Origin: Shewanella gelidimarina
GTDB lineage: Bacteria; Pseudomonadota; Gammaproteobacteria; Enterobacterales; Shewanellaceae
Direction of reading: 5' to 3'
DNA: 56,334 nt
Assembly (NCBI RefSeq): GCF_023283945.1
Contig: NZ_JAKIKW010000029.1
Location: 1 to 56,334, forward strand
Shown here: in pieces, positions 16,165 through 25,797 of the stretch
How the letters are laid out: every line of letters starts with the position of its first letter
How positions within the stretch are numbered: position 1 is the stretch's first letter
Position numbers and translations under genes: made by a program
Notes under the pieces: model-generated
The model's input: only the letters and a program-made list of their open reading frames with translations
Database searches by the model: none
Told to the model about the DNA's origin: nothing

Positions 16165-17619
16165 ATGATTGACAGCATTTCGATACACGCCTCGCAAGAT
16201 GCAATTGAGTGGGCGCTAACTCATGGTATGGTGCTAAAAAACACCCCTTATTCCGCGACTCATACGGCATTTAGCTTTACACCAACAAGCATTAGCCGAG
16301 AAAGATATGCTCATTTAACCTCTTCAGTTAACTTACTGGGCAAGTTGGTGCACTTTGCATCTGAAAATCATGCATTTTTACACCAAGCCATTGCGCCAAT
16401 AACAAGCGGTGATCCGTTTTTCAATGCATTGCTTCTTATGCATAAACAAATTCATGACTCGCCAAACAGTGCAAAAAGATTACCCTTATTACTCATGCGC
16501 AGTGATTTTATGGACGATACAACTGATGGCCCTAGGCTCATCGAATTCAATGGTATTGCTGCAGGGATGGGACCGTTTGGCCAGAGAGTGCATCAGCTAC
16601 ATAAATACTTGCAGCTGCAATCAGCACAAGCCTACTCAAAGTGGGGAAGCTTAGATGCTGAACTCGTCGACAACCCTGCAATTGAAAGACTCTCACTTGG
16701 GATAGCAACCGCAGCGCAGAAGATAAAATCGGAGTTTGACGATGCTGGACCCGCTGTATTTTTAATGGTGGTACAAGCAGATGAAGATAATGTATATGAT
16801 CAGCATTTACTTGAGCACGCCTTACAAGTCAAAGGCATTAGCACCGTTAGAAGAACATTCCGACAGTTACACGGTAAGTTATCAACGGGCGTTAATGATC
16901 GGCTGATTTTAGAAGATGTCGGCGCAATTGATACCATTTATCTGCGAGCAGGTTACCAATATTGCGACTATCAAGCACATGACTTAATCAGCAAGGTTTG
17001 TTGTGATGCGCTAATGCAAACTCGTATTTTTATCGAAAAACATCGCGTAGCGGTTAATGCAACCGTAAGCCAGCAACTCGCCACCAGCAAGCGTGTGCAA
17101 ATGTTACTGTCCTCAATGACGCCCAAAGAGCTCACAGCCTTTGGTTTATCCGTTGATGAAGCCAGTATTGTCAGTGAGTTACTAGGAGAGATGCTGCCTA
17201 TCACCGAGAACTCTGCCACTTGGATAAAGCAAAGGCCAACAGATGAATGGGTACTTAAAAACCAAGGAGAAGGCGGCGGACACTGTATTTTTGGCGACGA
17301 TATCCATCAAAAACTGTTAACACTGCAACCTAATGAGTATCAAGCTTGGTCATTGATGCGCCGTCTGCACCCCGCTCCAAGATCTGCTTCTGCTTTGACT
17401 GTACGCAAAGGTGAGCTGCAACAAATCGATGACTTGATCAGTGAGATTGGCATGTTCACTGTGCATATAGATGGCATCCCCGCTACAGCTGAGCAAGGTT
17501 ACGCTGGCTATTTGATCCGAAGTAAATCGGCACGCACAACTGAAGGTGGCGTCCATAGTGGTATGGGAGTATTAGATTCGCTGGTTTTTAGTGATGAGTC
17601 ATCATGGGAGCCCAAGTGA
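16165..17619 (+). CDS. Eukaryotic-type glutathione synthetase
   Basis: The 484-residue protein aligns along its length with the eukaryotic glutathione synthetase family (human GSS type), not with bacterial GshB. Landmarks are LMRSDFM (residue ~110), LIEFNGIAAGMG (~125), LRAGYQYCDY, the glutathione-site region VSQQLATSKRVQ, the glycine-rich ATP loop KNQGEGGGHCIFGDD (~365), ISEIGMFTVHI, and the C-terminal substrate loop GGVHSGMGVLD. It would join gamma-glutamylcysteine to glycine with ATP. In the glycine-rich loop the usual KPQREGGG is KNQGEGGG, so activity or specificity may differ. The ATG at 16165 has AGGGAA eight bases upstream; an ATG 18 codons earlier does not. It is alone in its transcription unit. 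Confidence 0.85.
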   Translation: MIDSISIHASQDAIEWALTHGMVLKNTPYSATHTAFSFTPTSISRERYAHLTSSVNLLGKLVHFASENHAFLHQAIAPITSGDPFFNALLLMHKQIHDSPNSAKRLPLLLMRSDFMDDTTDGPRLIEFNGIAAGMGPFGQRVHQLHKYLQLQSAQAYSKWGSLDAELVDNPAIERLSLGIATAAQKIKSEFDDAGPAVFLMVVQADEDNVYDQHLLEHALQVKGISTVRRTFRQLHGKLSTGVNDRLILEDVGAIDTIYLRAGYQYCDYQAHDLISKVCCDALMQTRIFIEKHRVAVNATVSQQLATSKRVQMLLSSMTPKELTAFGLSVDEASIVSELLGEMLPITENSATWIKQRPTDEWVLKNQGEGGGHCIFGDDIHQKLLTLQPNEYQAWSLMRRLHPAPRSASALTVRKGELQQIDDLISEIGMFTVHIDGIPATAEQGYAGYLIRSKSARTTEGGVHSGMGVLDSLVFSDESSWEPK

Positions 17620-17742
17620 TTATGTTATTTAAAGTTTAACTAAAGCTAATTGACTAGAGGTTGATTTATCATTGTTCTCCATAGAGAATGGTAGCTCGTT
17701 TTAGTAGTTTATTTCGCAGTATAGATCAGGAGTTAGTGTTAG

Positions 17743-18177
17743 ATGATGACAAAATGGGCGACACGTTTTTTACAGATGGCCGAGCTCGTTGCATCTTGGA
17801 GCAAAGATCCCTCCACCCAAGTGGGTGCAGTGATCACCGAAGATAACCGGATTGTCTCATTAGGTTACAACGGCTACCCAAATGGGATCTCCGACAGTGC
17901 CGAAACCGACAACCGTGAGATGAAGCTCCTAAAAACCCTTCATGCAGAAGAGAATGCCATTCTCTTTGCTAAGCGTGATCTCAGCGGCTGCGAGATCTGG
18001 GTGACTCATTTCCCCTGTCCTAACTGCGCTGCAAAGATAATCCAAACTGGCTTAAGTACAGTCCATAGCCCGCAACCAAGCGAAGATTTTCTGTCACGCT
18101 GGGGAGAGAAGATTAAAATAAGCGAAGATATGTTCAAACAAGCTGGCGTTAAAGTCGATTGGATGCAGCTAGGATAA
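17743..18177 (+). CDS. Deoxycytidylate (dCMP) deaminase family protein
   Basis: The 144-residue zinc hydrolase has the cytidine/deoxycytidylate deaminase motifs HAEEN (67-71, zinc His and catalytic Glu) and PCPNC (zinc Cys92 and Cys95), with the N-terminal SKDPSTQVGAVI typical of dCMP deaminases. It probably converts dCMP or a related nucleotide to dUMP. It follows the glutathione synthetase by 123 bp on the same strand; a functional link is not evident. Confidence 0.88.
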   Translation: MMTKWATRFLQMAELVASWSKDPSTQVGAVITEDNRIVSLGYNGYPNGISDSAETDNREMKLLKTLHAEENAILFAKRDLSGCEIWVTHFPCPNCAAKIIQTGLSTVHSPQPSEDFLSRWGEKIKISEDMFKQAGVKVDWMQLG

Positions 18178-18246
18178 TAAGCGGGGTCAGTTTCTGACCC
18201 ACTTATTGAATCTAAAATAACGGCTATCCCGCATTTACAATCAATC

Positions 18247-18912
18247 TTACCAAGGCAATACCTGACCGTTTGAATGCCTAAATACACCGGACTGACTCAT
18301 ATCAAGCTGTTCGATTAAACCAACAATACGGCTGGCCGAATCGGTTGCTGAGATGTCTCCGCCGTGATTAACCATATCTGTTTGCACATAACCCGGGTGA
18401 TAAATACCAACGGCGACCTCTTTAGGGGCTAAATCATGGCTTAACGACATTGATGCCGCATTTAAAGCGGCTTTCGACATACGATAACCATAACGACCAC
18501 CAGAAGTATTATCTTCAATTGAACCCATTCTCGAGGTGATCATCGCCACCTTAGCACCGCGAGTTAACTGCTGCTGAAGCGCTTCAACCACACGCAGAGG
18601 TGCAATAGCATTGACTTCAAACTGGGCGCGAATGGTATCAAGGTTTAAGTTTTCTAAATTCTCATCCCGTAATATGCCAGCGTTACACACCAACACATCA
18701 ATCTGTATATTCGCTAATGCTTGTTTCATGTTGGCAATGCCAGCATCCGTTGCCACATCAATATCAGTTACCACGTTCACCTTTAAAGCAGATAACGCGG
18801 CTGATGATGTACGACATAAAGCAATAACATTTTTACCTTGAGCGGCATAAAGGGCTGTTAACGCTAAACCTATACCGCGATTGGCACCGGTAATGACGAC
18901 AGTTTGAGACAT
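18247..18912 (-). CDS. Short-chain dehydrogenase/reductase (SDR), CsgA-like
   Basis: The 221-residue classical-type SDR has the nucleotide motif TGANRGIG (residues 8-15), the structural NAG motif (VCNAGIL), the catalytic S...YxxxK (ITSRMGS, then YGYRMSKAA), and a PGYVQTDM loop. The substrate is unknown. It converges with the deaminase and stands alone. Confidence 0.9.
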   Translation of the reverse strand: MSQTVVITGANRGIGLALTALYAAQGKNVIALCRTSSAALSALKVNVVTDIDVATDAGIANMKQALANIQIDVLVCNAGILRDENLENLNLDTIRAQFEVNAIAPLRVVEALQQQLTRGAKVAMITSRMGSIEDNTSGGRYGYRMSKAALNAASMSLSHDLAPKEVAVGIYHPGYVQTDMVNHGGDISATDSASRIVGLIEQLDMSQSGVFRHSNGQVLPW

Positions 18913-19270
18913 GTTTGCTCCTACAAGCTAAATTAATAAACTGAAATATCTCATTATAGCTTTAGCCACACAACCAGCGTTGGCAATTGCTCACACTTTG
19001 TCGCCGTTTACGCTGTAAATATTCACAACTTAGAGCAGGCTGCACTCTTTTTAACTCAGTGGCTTTTAAAGGAATCGCCATTATTTCAACCATCCGCTTT
19101 GAAGTTTATTCGCTCAGGCAGCTATTAAACCTGCAGTTTGAAGTAGAACCTATATAGTTCATTTGCTAGAATCCCCCCCTATTTTATGGCAACTGTATTT
19201 ACTGCCACACTCAGGTGTCACGGATCAGTTTCGCACTGAGTATTCAGGTTTTACTATTTAAAGGCAGGCT
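18913..19270. other. Intergenic region before the radical SAM gene
   Basis: This 358 bp divergent spacer holds promoters for the SDR and the radical SAM gene. No gene, RNA or operator was recognised. Confidence 0.4.
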
Positions 19271-21205
19271 ATGACCGTTCTTCTTATGACTCCACCGATG
19301 ACCCAGCTGAATACGCCCTATCCGGCAACAGCGTATTTGACGGGTTTTTTACGCTCTCGAGGCTATGAGGCGGTTCAGCGAGATCCTGCTATTGAGCTTT
19401 TCCTAGAAATGATGACAGCACCTGCGCTGGAAATTATTCGTCAGCATGTGGAAGAAAACTTCGACCACTTTGAAGAAGATGAGCTGCCTGATACTATTTC
19501 GACCTTTATGGCTGAATTTGACCGCTACCACCTAACCGTTGAGTCTGCTATTCGTTTTTTGCAGGGTAAAGATCCAAGCCTTGCACTGCGTATTAACTCG
19601 CGTCGTTTTTTACCAGAAGGCCCAGCATTTGACGCGATTGCTCAAATGGAAGCCGTATCCGGCGATGTGTTGCAAGCAGCCTTTGGCAACCTTGGCGTAC
19701 AAGATAAAGCCAAATATCTAGCAACGCTGTTTATTAATGACCTGTCGAACGTCATTACTCAGGGAGTTGATCCCTACTTTGAAGTGAGCCGTTATGGCGA
19801 GAAATTAGCGGCGGCCAACCCCAGCTTTGATAATCTCTACGATACCTTGATGGGCGAACCTAGCTTCAGCTCTGAGATTTTAGAACAATTGGTTGAGCTA
19901 TATCTAGAAGAAACACAGCCTAGCGTGGTCGCGTTAACCGTGCCCTTCCCCGGCAATATGCTCGGCGCCTTACGTATAGCGCAAACCTGTAAAGCCATCA
20001 ATCCTGAGATCCCCATCATCATCGGGGGGGGATTTATCAATACCGAGCTGCGTGCGCTGAAAGACCCACGCGTGTTTGAGTTTATCGATTTTATCTGTCT
20101 CGATGACGGCGAACGTCCTTTTATAACGCTGCTGGAATACTTTGAAGGCAAGCGTGAAGTCGACGAGCTGGTACGAACCTACTTCCTCGCAGAAGATGAA
20201 AATGGTCAGCCATACGTACACTTCAATGAAAATGCAGAGCTGCAGGATATTCCACAAACCGAAGTCGGTGCGCCGATATACGATGGCCTACCATTGGGAG
20301 ACTACCTGTCTTTATGTGAAATGCTTAATCCAATGCACCGCATTTGGAGCGATGGACGCTGGAACAAACTGACCATAGCGCATGGTTGTTACTGGCGTAA
20401 ATGTAGCTTCTGCGATGTCAGTCTGGACTATATCGACCGCTTTGACGCCGCTAGCGCCGATGTGTTGGTGGATAGAATCGAAGAACTCATTGAAGAAACC
20501 GGAGAGACAGGTTTCCATTTTGTTGATGAAGCGCTACCGCCAAAGCTTTTGTTTACCTTTGCAAAACGGCTAATCGAACGTGGCGTGGTGATCAGTTGGT
20601 GGGGCAATATCCGTTTTGAGAGGACGTTTAGCGAAGCCCGTTGTCAGTTGTTGGCAGATTCAGGTTGTATCGCTGTTAGCGGCGGTCTTGAGGTGGCGTC
20701 TGATCGTCTATTGAAACTGATGAAAAAAGGCGTGAGTGTTGAGCGAGTCGCCCAGGTAACCAAAGCCTTCAGTGATGCAGGTATATTGGTTCACGCCTAT
20801 TTGATGTATGGCTTTCCTACCCAAACCGAACAAGAGACTGTTGACTCGCTGGAAATGGTGCGTCAGATGATGAATCAAGGTTGCTTCCAGTCCGCCTACT
20901 GGCACCGTTTTGTGGCCACTATCCACAGTCCTATTGGCATTAACCCTGAGAAATTTGGCATTACGCTGGCTGAGCGCCCTGAAATCTTATTCGCTGAAAA
21001 CGATGTGGACTTCACCGATCCAACCGGCACGGATCATGACATGCTTGGCGAAGGACTGCGTAAGGCGATCTACAATTATATGCACGGTATTGGCTTTGAA
21101 CAGCCAATGAGCTTCTGGTTTACAAAGCCTGTTACACCGACTCTGATGAAAAAAGATCTGGTATCAAGAGCCGTTAGCAATCTAATCTCCAGCAATGAAG
21201 AATAA
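19271..21205 (+). CDS. B12-binding-domain radical SAM protein
   Basis: The 644-residue protein has a cobalamin-binding-like Rossmann region (about 215-300; VVALTVPFPGN, IIIGGGFINTELRAL) followed by a radical SAM barrel. The iron-sulphur motif is HGCYWRKCSFCD at 371-382, giving Cys373, Cys378 and Cys381, i.e. CX4CX2C rather than the usual CX3CX2C. This form is known in a subset of B12-type radical SAM proteins. Later landmarks are the SGGLEVAS and YLMYGFPTQT segments. AAGGCAGG precedes the ATG. The substrate is unknown, the gene stands alone, and a strong bidirectional terminator follows. Confidence 0.88.
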   Translation: MTVLLMTPPMTQLNTPYPATAYLTGFLRSRGYEAVQRDPAIELFLEMMTAPALEIIRQHVEENFDHFEEDELPDTISTFMAEFDRYHLTVESAIRFLQGKDPSLALRINSRRFLPEGPAFDAIAQMEAVSGDVLQAAFGNLGVQDKAKYLATLFINDLSNVITQGVDPYFEVSRYGEKLAAANPSFDNLYDTLMGEPSFSSEILEQLVELYLEETQPSVVALTVPFPGNMLGALRIAQTCKAINPEIPIIIGGGFINTELRALKDPRVFEFIDFICLDDGERPFITLLEYFEGKREVDELVRTYFLAEDENGQPYVHFNENAELQDIPQTEVGAPIYDGLPLGDYLSLCEMLNPMHRIWSDGRWNKLTIAHGCYWRKCSFCDVSLDYIDRFDAASADVLVDRIEELIEETGETGFHFVDEALPPKLLFTFAKRLIERGVVISWWGNIRFERTFSEARCQLLADSGCIAVSGGLEVASDRLLKLMKKGVSVERVAQVTKAFSDAGILVHAYLMYGFPTQTEQETVDSLEMVRQMMNQGCFQSAYWHRFVATIHSPIGINPEKFGITLAERPEILFAENDVDFTDPTGTDHDMLGEGLRKAIYNYMHGIGFEQPMSFWFTKPVTPTLMKKDLVSRAVSNLISSNEE

Positions 21206-21271
21206 TCCGCGATTAAGAGTCAGCGATTAAAAACCATTAGCGTCAGCTGAATATTCATAGATGGTATCTAT

Positions 21272-21316
21272 AAAAAAAGGCCACTTTCTTGTTGCAGAAG
21301 AAAGTGGCCTTTTATT
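21272..21316. terminator. Strong bidirectional hairpin terminator
   Basis: A 13 bp perfect stem (AGGCCACTTTCTT at 21278-21290 with its complement at 21298-21310) has A residues before and T residues after it. It lies 67 bp past the radical SAM stop. Confidence 0.9.
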
Positions 21317-21772
21317 ATTAGCGATAAAAGGACTCATTTTGTTTCCTTAGTTATCCTTAGTTATCCAGAGCAGATTAAAATCTAGCGATATATAACCCTG
21401 AGACTTACCACCTTATAAGCCAACTTGTGTAAAACAGCCCCTAAGCAATTACCTCTATATTGACGTCCAGTTCGACATTTATATCTCTTGCTCAGAGAGC
21501 CCATTCTAGCTTCAGCCTCGCTTCCTCAAACATCAAATTTAAATATTTTAAGTATAAACAAGATTCAAGATATCAACCCACGATTATTGGCTGTCATTTT
21601 ATTTGTTTTCTAATAATAAGACATTGATTTCATTAATTAGTCTTATATTCACATACTATCTGCGTCCTATTTAAACGTCGGCCTGCATGGCAGGCATTTA
21701 TTCAGTCAAAGCAAGTACGGTAAACCTAATTCGATAAGCTCGGAAAGAGCAGGTTCTAAAGGATAGTAAACT
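21317..21772. other. Intergenic region before fadL-like gene
   Basis: 456 bp, AT-rich toward the right, must contain the fadL-like promoter. A duplicated TTATCCTTAG/TTATCCAG stretch at 21350-21366 is the only repeat seen. Confidence 0.35.
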
Positions 21773-23059
21773 ATGAGGGAGATGAGTCGATTGAATAAGA
21801 AGGTTATTATTGGCGCAACGATATTGTTTTCACAACAGGCATATTGCGCTGGCTTTCAGCTAAATGCACAATCAAACGTTGGCCTGGGACGCGCATTTGC
21901 TGGAGATGCAGTCATTGCAGATAACGCGTCCTCTATGTCGCGTAATCCCGCCACCATGGCGCTGTTTAATGAGCCCGCTTTGTCAGTGGGTTTCATCAGC
22001 ATCACTTCCATGATCGAAGTTAAAGATGCGCTTTATACCCGAGAGTTATATAGCCAGGGAGCTCTCGTCGATAGCTCGGTTCAATCAGCAAACTATGATG
22101 ATGCTGGCGACATGACTATCGTACCTAATATTCACTTTATCATGCCAGTCAATGACCAGTTTGCCTGGGGCATTAACGCGTATTCCAACTTTGGTACTAA
22201 AACAGAATATAGCGATGATTACATTGCTGGTGAGTTTGGTGGCCAGAGTGAAGTTAAGAGTTACAATCTTGGTTTATCCGCCTCTTATCGGATTAATGAG
22301 CATGTTAGCCTTGGGGCTGGGCTGGATATCATTGCCAGTACAGGTAAGCTCAAAAGGAGTTTACAGCCGACAGACACTAATCTACTGACTGTCGATGCTA
22401 AAGGTTGGGGACTGGGATTTAATCTAGGCGCTGTGTACGAGTTCGATGATAATAACCGCTTTGGTTTGGCTTATCGTTATAGCCCAGAAATGGAAACTGA
22501 GGGCGATGTCGATTACGCGGGCTATTTACCTGAGTCAGGACCTATCGACGATACACTGCTGATCCCCCTGCCAAGCATGGTTGAATTTTCTGGTTTCCAT
22601 CACCTCAAAAACACCAATATCGCACTACATTATAGTATTCAATGGATAGGTTGGAGCGTGTTTGACCGTCTGGACGCCGAGACCAGTGGCACGCTGAATG
22701 ATTATGAGTGGAAAGATGGTTGGCACTACGCTATCGGCGCCACTTACTACCTGAATAATGCTTGGACCCTTAGAGCTGGTTATCTGTACGATGTCAGCGC
22801 ACAAGATCAATTGACCTCTATTTCGGTACCGGATTCAGATAGACAATTTTTCTCAAGCGGTTTTACATACCAGATAACGCAAAACTCCAATATGGATTTT
22901 GGGTTTACTTATGTATTAGGCCAAGATGTAAGTGTGGTGGAATCAAAACCTATGATCCCAATAGATATCGCCAGTGGTACCTATTTGGCCACAAATCTTA
23001 CGGCAACGAGTCATGCCAATGCCATGATGGTCGGATTACAATATAACCGTACTTTTTAG
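21773..23059 (+). CDS. FadL-family outer-membrane long-chain fatty-acid/hydrocarbon transporter
   Basis: The 428-residue protein has a signal peptide ending near YCAGFQLNAQS, followed by the FadL signature GLGRAFAGDAVIADNASSMS and RNPATMALF (NPA motif of the hatch domain). Alternating-polarity strands of a 14-strand beta-barrel follow, ending in a C-terminal aromatic (QYNRTF). It should allow passive uptake of long-chain fatty acids or other hydrophobics. The start is the first ATG of MREMSRL, with AAAGGA eight bases upstream. The carnitine-type acyltransferase at 23989 could act on related acyl compounds, but that is only proximity. Confidence 0.9.
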   Translation: MREMSRLNKKVIIGATILFSQQAYCAGFQLNAQSNVGLGRAFAGDAVIADNASSMSRNPATMALFNEPALSVGFISITSMIEVKDALYTRELYSQGALVDSSVQSANYDDAGDMTIVPNIHFIMPVNDQFAWGINAYSNFGTKTEYSDDYIAGEFGGQSEVKSYNLGLSASYRINEHVSLGAGLDIIASTGKLKRSLQPTDTNLLTVDAKGWGLGFNLGAVYEFDDNNRFGLAYRYSPEMETEGDVDYAGYLPESGPIDDTLLIPLPSMVEFSGFHHLKNTNIALHYSIQWIGWSVFDRLDAETSGTLNDYEWKDGWHYAIGATYYLNNAWTLRAGYLYDVSAQDQLTSISVPDSDRQFFSSGFTYQITQNSNMDFGFTYVLGQDVSVVESKPMIPIDIASGTYLATNLTATSHANAMMVGLQYNRTF

Positions 23060-23231
23060 ACTCTTTGGTTAAAATGGGGCAAACAAAGCCCCTAAAAAAC
23101 AGCTAAAAATATGCCTTCAGGAAGCTGAATGGCATATTTTCCACATCAAAAGGCTTTACGGACAACACCAGAGATACAATGATAAAAAGCGGTGTCTTAT
23201 TAGGCTTACCAGTATTCCTCTGAGCCTAACC

Positions 23232-23255
23232 ATTAATAATAGGTGCCCATCTCAC
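23232..23255 (+). repeat. REP-like repeat, diverged copy
   Basis: ATTAATAATAGGTGCCCAT matches the first half of the ATGGGTGGCCATGTTATTT repeat family. The right half is diverged. It lies 14 bp after the stop of the pilin gene. Confidence 0.6.
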
Positions 23256-23268
23256 TTTTACTTTACCA

Positions 23269-23763
23269 CTAACAATCACTAGTTAAAGGCAGGTAGAATA
23301 GTGGATCATTCGATGCTGGCAATACTGCATACAGCAATAAACAGTTGTCTGCGATGCTATAACCTTTAGGGAGGAATACAACGGCAAAACCCGCAAGTGG
23401 AAGAAGGCCCCAGTCAGCTTCAAAAGAGTCATCAGCAAACGTGATAGCTTCAAATGAACCTTCAATAGCATTAGGAATATTGGTTGATGTTGCCGCAACA
23501 TAACCAAAGGAAGTCATAATGGTAGTGCCATTATTAACGATAGAACCCTGCTCTAACTTTTCTTGCCCTTCGAGTACGGCCTTGGAGTAAACCAATTGGT
23601 TTGTTGACTTTAATGTACCCTCAAGCGTTTCCATATTGGCGAGTACAGCATCACTCTTTAAGTTAATAAAGTTAGGTGCGGCAACGACAGCAAGCACACC
23701 AAGAATAATGATTACCACAACGAGCTCAATTAGAGTAAAGCCATTTTTATTTCCGTATTTCAT
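23269..23763 (-). CDS. Type IV pilin-like prepilin (MSHA-type)
   Basis: The 164-residue prepilin has the type III signal KNGFTLIELVVVIIILG: a short basic leader, the G/F cleavage site, Glu at mature position 5, then a hydrophobic helix. The globular domain ends in a probable disulphide (cysteines in DNCLLLYAV and the last residue). I chose the ATG at 23763 (AAGGGA upstream) over one 31 codons earlier because the prepilin leader must be short. No other pilus genes are nearby, so it depends on machinery elsewhere. Confidence 0.88.
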   Translation of the reverse strand: MKYGNKNGFTLIELVVVIIILGVLAVVAAPNFINLKSDAVLANMETLEGTLKSTNQLVYSKAVLEGQEKLEQGSIVNNGTTIMTSFGYVAATSTNIPNAIEGSFEAITFADDSFEADWGLLPLAGFAVVFLPKGYSIADNCLLLYAVLPASNDPLFYLPLTSDC

Positions 23764-23965
23764 TTGTCCCTTAATTGAGCTTTGCGTAAAGATACTTATA
23801 TTAATAGCCATATCTTGGTCAATCGGCAACTGTTTTAATGTCGGTGGGTACAACAATTTGATTGCAGTTCAAACTGTCTCATTAATAAGTTGGTCAGGGC
23901 AAACTAAAGAATCTATCTACACTTTGTAGCGTAATGAGCTTTGCAAAAGGATGGATGAACGAACA

Positions 23966-23990
23966 ACAATAGGTGGCCATGTTATTTTTT
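23966..23990 (+). repeat. REP-like repeat
   Basis: Copy AATAGGTGGCCATGTTATTT of the dispersed family. It abuts the stop codon of the acyltransferase gene at 23989. Confidence 0.8.
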
Positions 23991-25797
23991 AGCGATGCAT
24001 CAAAGTTGCCATTTCAAGTAACGACTGCTCGATATTAATCTGCATCTGCTCGAGTTTGCCCTGCATTGCACTTCGACTTGTCATATTAAAGCAGATGGAG
24101 TCACTGCGCGTAAAGTAGCGGATCCCGTAGCCGTCATCAACAAGCGGCCCGTAACCCGCCAGCTCTACACCGTAGTCTGACGTAGTGCTGGTACAAACCA
24201 CACTGTGCGTTAATGCCTGGTAGCCTTTATCTGTAAATATTTCTGGTAGCTTATCAATTCCGATGTCAGACCCAGCCTCTTTATAGCGGTATTGTAGCGC
24301 CATAAAGTGGGAGTAAATCCCAAGACCGAGTCGGCATTCTTTTGCCCTTTCAACGTGTTTTTGAGCAGCCTTTATGAGCGAATCTATTTTCGTCTGAGCA
24401 CTGCAGTCGGCGTTACATATATTGTGAATAAAGGCCATCGACTCATGAGAAACAGTATGTAAAGCGTCGAGGCGTCCATCGAGAAAAGTTCTCGTCATCA
24501 CCGCCTCATAGGCGCTGTAGCACTTTCCATAAATCTTATATTCAGCGAGCTGCAGCGCCAACTGAACGAACGCATCGGGACTTACACCAAGCTGTTTTAT
24601 TTGGTTTTTGCCAAACTGAGTAAAATTTAACACCCTCGTCTGGGTATTGGCTGTGTGCTGCTTAAACGAATCTACCGCTGTCGAAATTGTCTGTCTCAGC
24701 GCATCATTTAGATCAAACTCAATCTCTTTAACGTTGGGGCAAGCAGCTTGTTCAGTCTGTAAAGGGACAGGGCTTTGATCAAAAGAAACCTTATCAATCG
24801 TGTCATAGACATGCTCAATCAAACGCAGCATCACAGAGCCATCAACCCCGGTATGCTCAAAATTAATCCCAGTCTTACCATTTTTGAAAACGATAAATTG
24901 TAGCGACTTATCGAAAAATCGATCCTGACCCGCACCGTGGAGTAATTGCTTTGAGACTTCGGTGATTTCTTGCGGGCTTTTTTCATCGAGACACAAAACA
25001 AACGCGGCTTCTTCCACAGCTGTCATCGCTTTTTTATTATCAGCCGATATTTGAAGTAAATCTGCTCGGCTTGTTGCCCATTGATCACGAAGCATGCTGC
25101 TCAGCATACCTAAATTTTGTCCTTGCTCTGAGGGAGATAGAATACAATTCAACTCAAATTCAATCGCAGAGGGAGAGAGGATATTTCCATTGTCATCAAT
25201 GATATCGAGTTTGTAGATACGCTGATGATGCATGATGACGAGGTGCTTTCTGGACGATGAAGTTTTGAACTCGTCCGTCCCTTGGTGCGGTATTCTTGTT
25301 GAGGAAAAAAGATGGCGATACTGATTCATGCATAGCGGTAGGTTTTTCTGCCTATCAACCGAGAGCTCTTTTTTATCAATCAAGGCGATAAAATGATAAA
25401 CACAGCTAATCAGCGCTGCTGCGATATTAGCCTGTGAATGTGTTGTTTCATCAAGCTTACTTTTTAGGTAATAAAATACGTTGCTGTTAATCACCAGCGA
25501 TTTGGGACACGCCAGATAGAAATCGCGCCAAACGGGGGCGAACCAGTTCCCAATGGAGGGTTGCTGAGCCCATTCAATCAACTCATTCTGCAGTTTTTCA
25601 CCGTCTCCGCCAGGCTGAAGAAACTGTTCAATCACTTGCTTGGTCTTCGTTGACTCTTGTTCCGTTAATAACGGCTCTGACCATTCAATGAGTTTACGGC
25701 AGGCGATATTTAAGTCCGGCACCGGCATGACTGGTAACTCTTTTTGACAGCTAAATGTGTTCCCTAACAATCTTTCGACTCCTTTGCTCAACGACAT
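23989..25797 (-). CDS. Carnitine/choline O-acyltransferase family protein
   Basis: The 602-residue protein has the whole eukaryotic-type carnitine acyltransferase signature. It starts with LPVMPVPDLNIACRKLIEW and has the catalytic His315 in INFEHTGVDG. Further motifs are CYSAYEAVMTRTFLDGRLD (carnitine-site region), CTSTTSDYGVELAGYGPL (the STS-type motif) and VDDGYGIRYF. It would transfer acyl groups between CoA and carnitine or choline. The family is sparse in bacteria. The start is ATG 25797; an upstream in-frame TTG (25866) would add 23 residues unlike the family N-terminus. No carnitine pathway genes are next to it. A REP-like repeat abuts the stop. Confidence 0.88.
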   Translation of the reverse strand: MSLSKGVERLLGNTFSCQKELPVMPVPDLNIACRKLIEWSEPLLTEQESTKTKQVIEQFLQPGGDGEKLQNELIEWAQQPSIGNWFAPVWRDFYLACPKSLVINSNVFYYLKSKLDETTHSQANIAAALISCVYHFIALIDKKELSVDRQKNLPLCMNQYRHLFSSTRIPHQGTDEFKTSSSRKHLVIMHHQRIYKLDIIDDNGNILSPSAIEFELNCILSPSEQGQNLGMLSSMLRDQWATSRADLLQISADNKKAMTAVEEAAFVLCLDEKSPQEITEVSKQLLHGAGQDRFFDKSLQFIVFKNGKTGINFEHTGVDGSVMLRLIEHVYDTIDKVSFDQSPVPLQTEQAACPNVKEIEFDLNDALRQTISTAVDSFKQHTANTQTRVLNFTQFGKNQIKQLGVSPDAFVQLALQLAEYKIYGKCYSAYEAVMTRTFLDGRLDALHTVSHESMAFIHNICNADCSAQTKIDSLIKAAQKHVERAKECRLGLGIYSHFMALQYRYKEAGSDIGIDKLPEIFTDKGYQALTHSVVCTSTTSDYGVELAGYGPLVDDGYGIRYFTRSDSICFNMTSRSAMQGKLEQMQINIEQSLLEMATLMHR

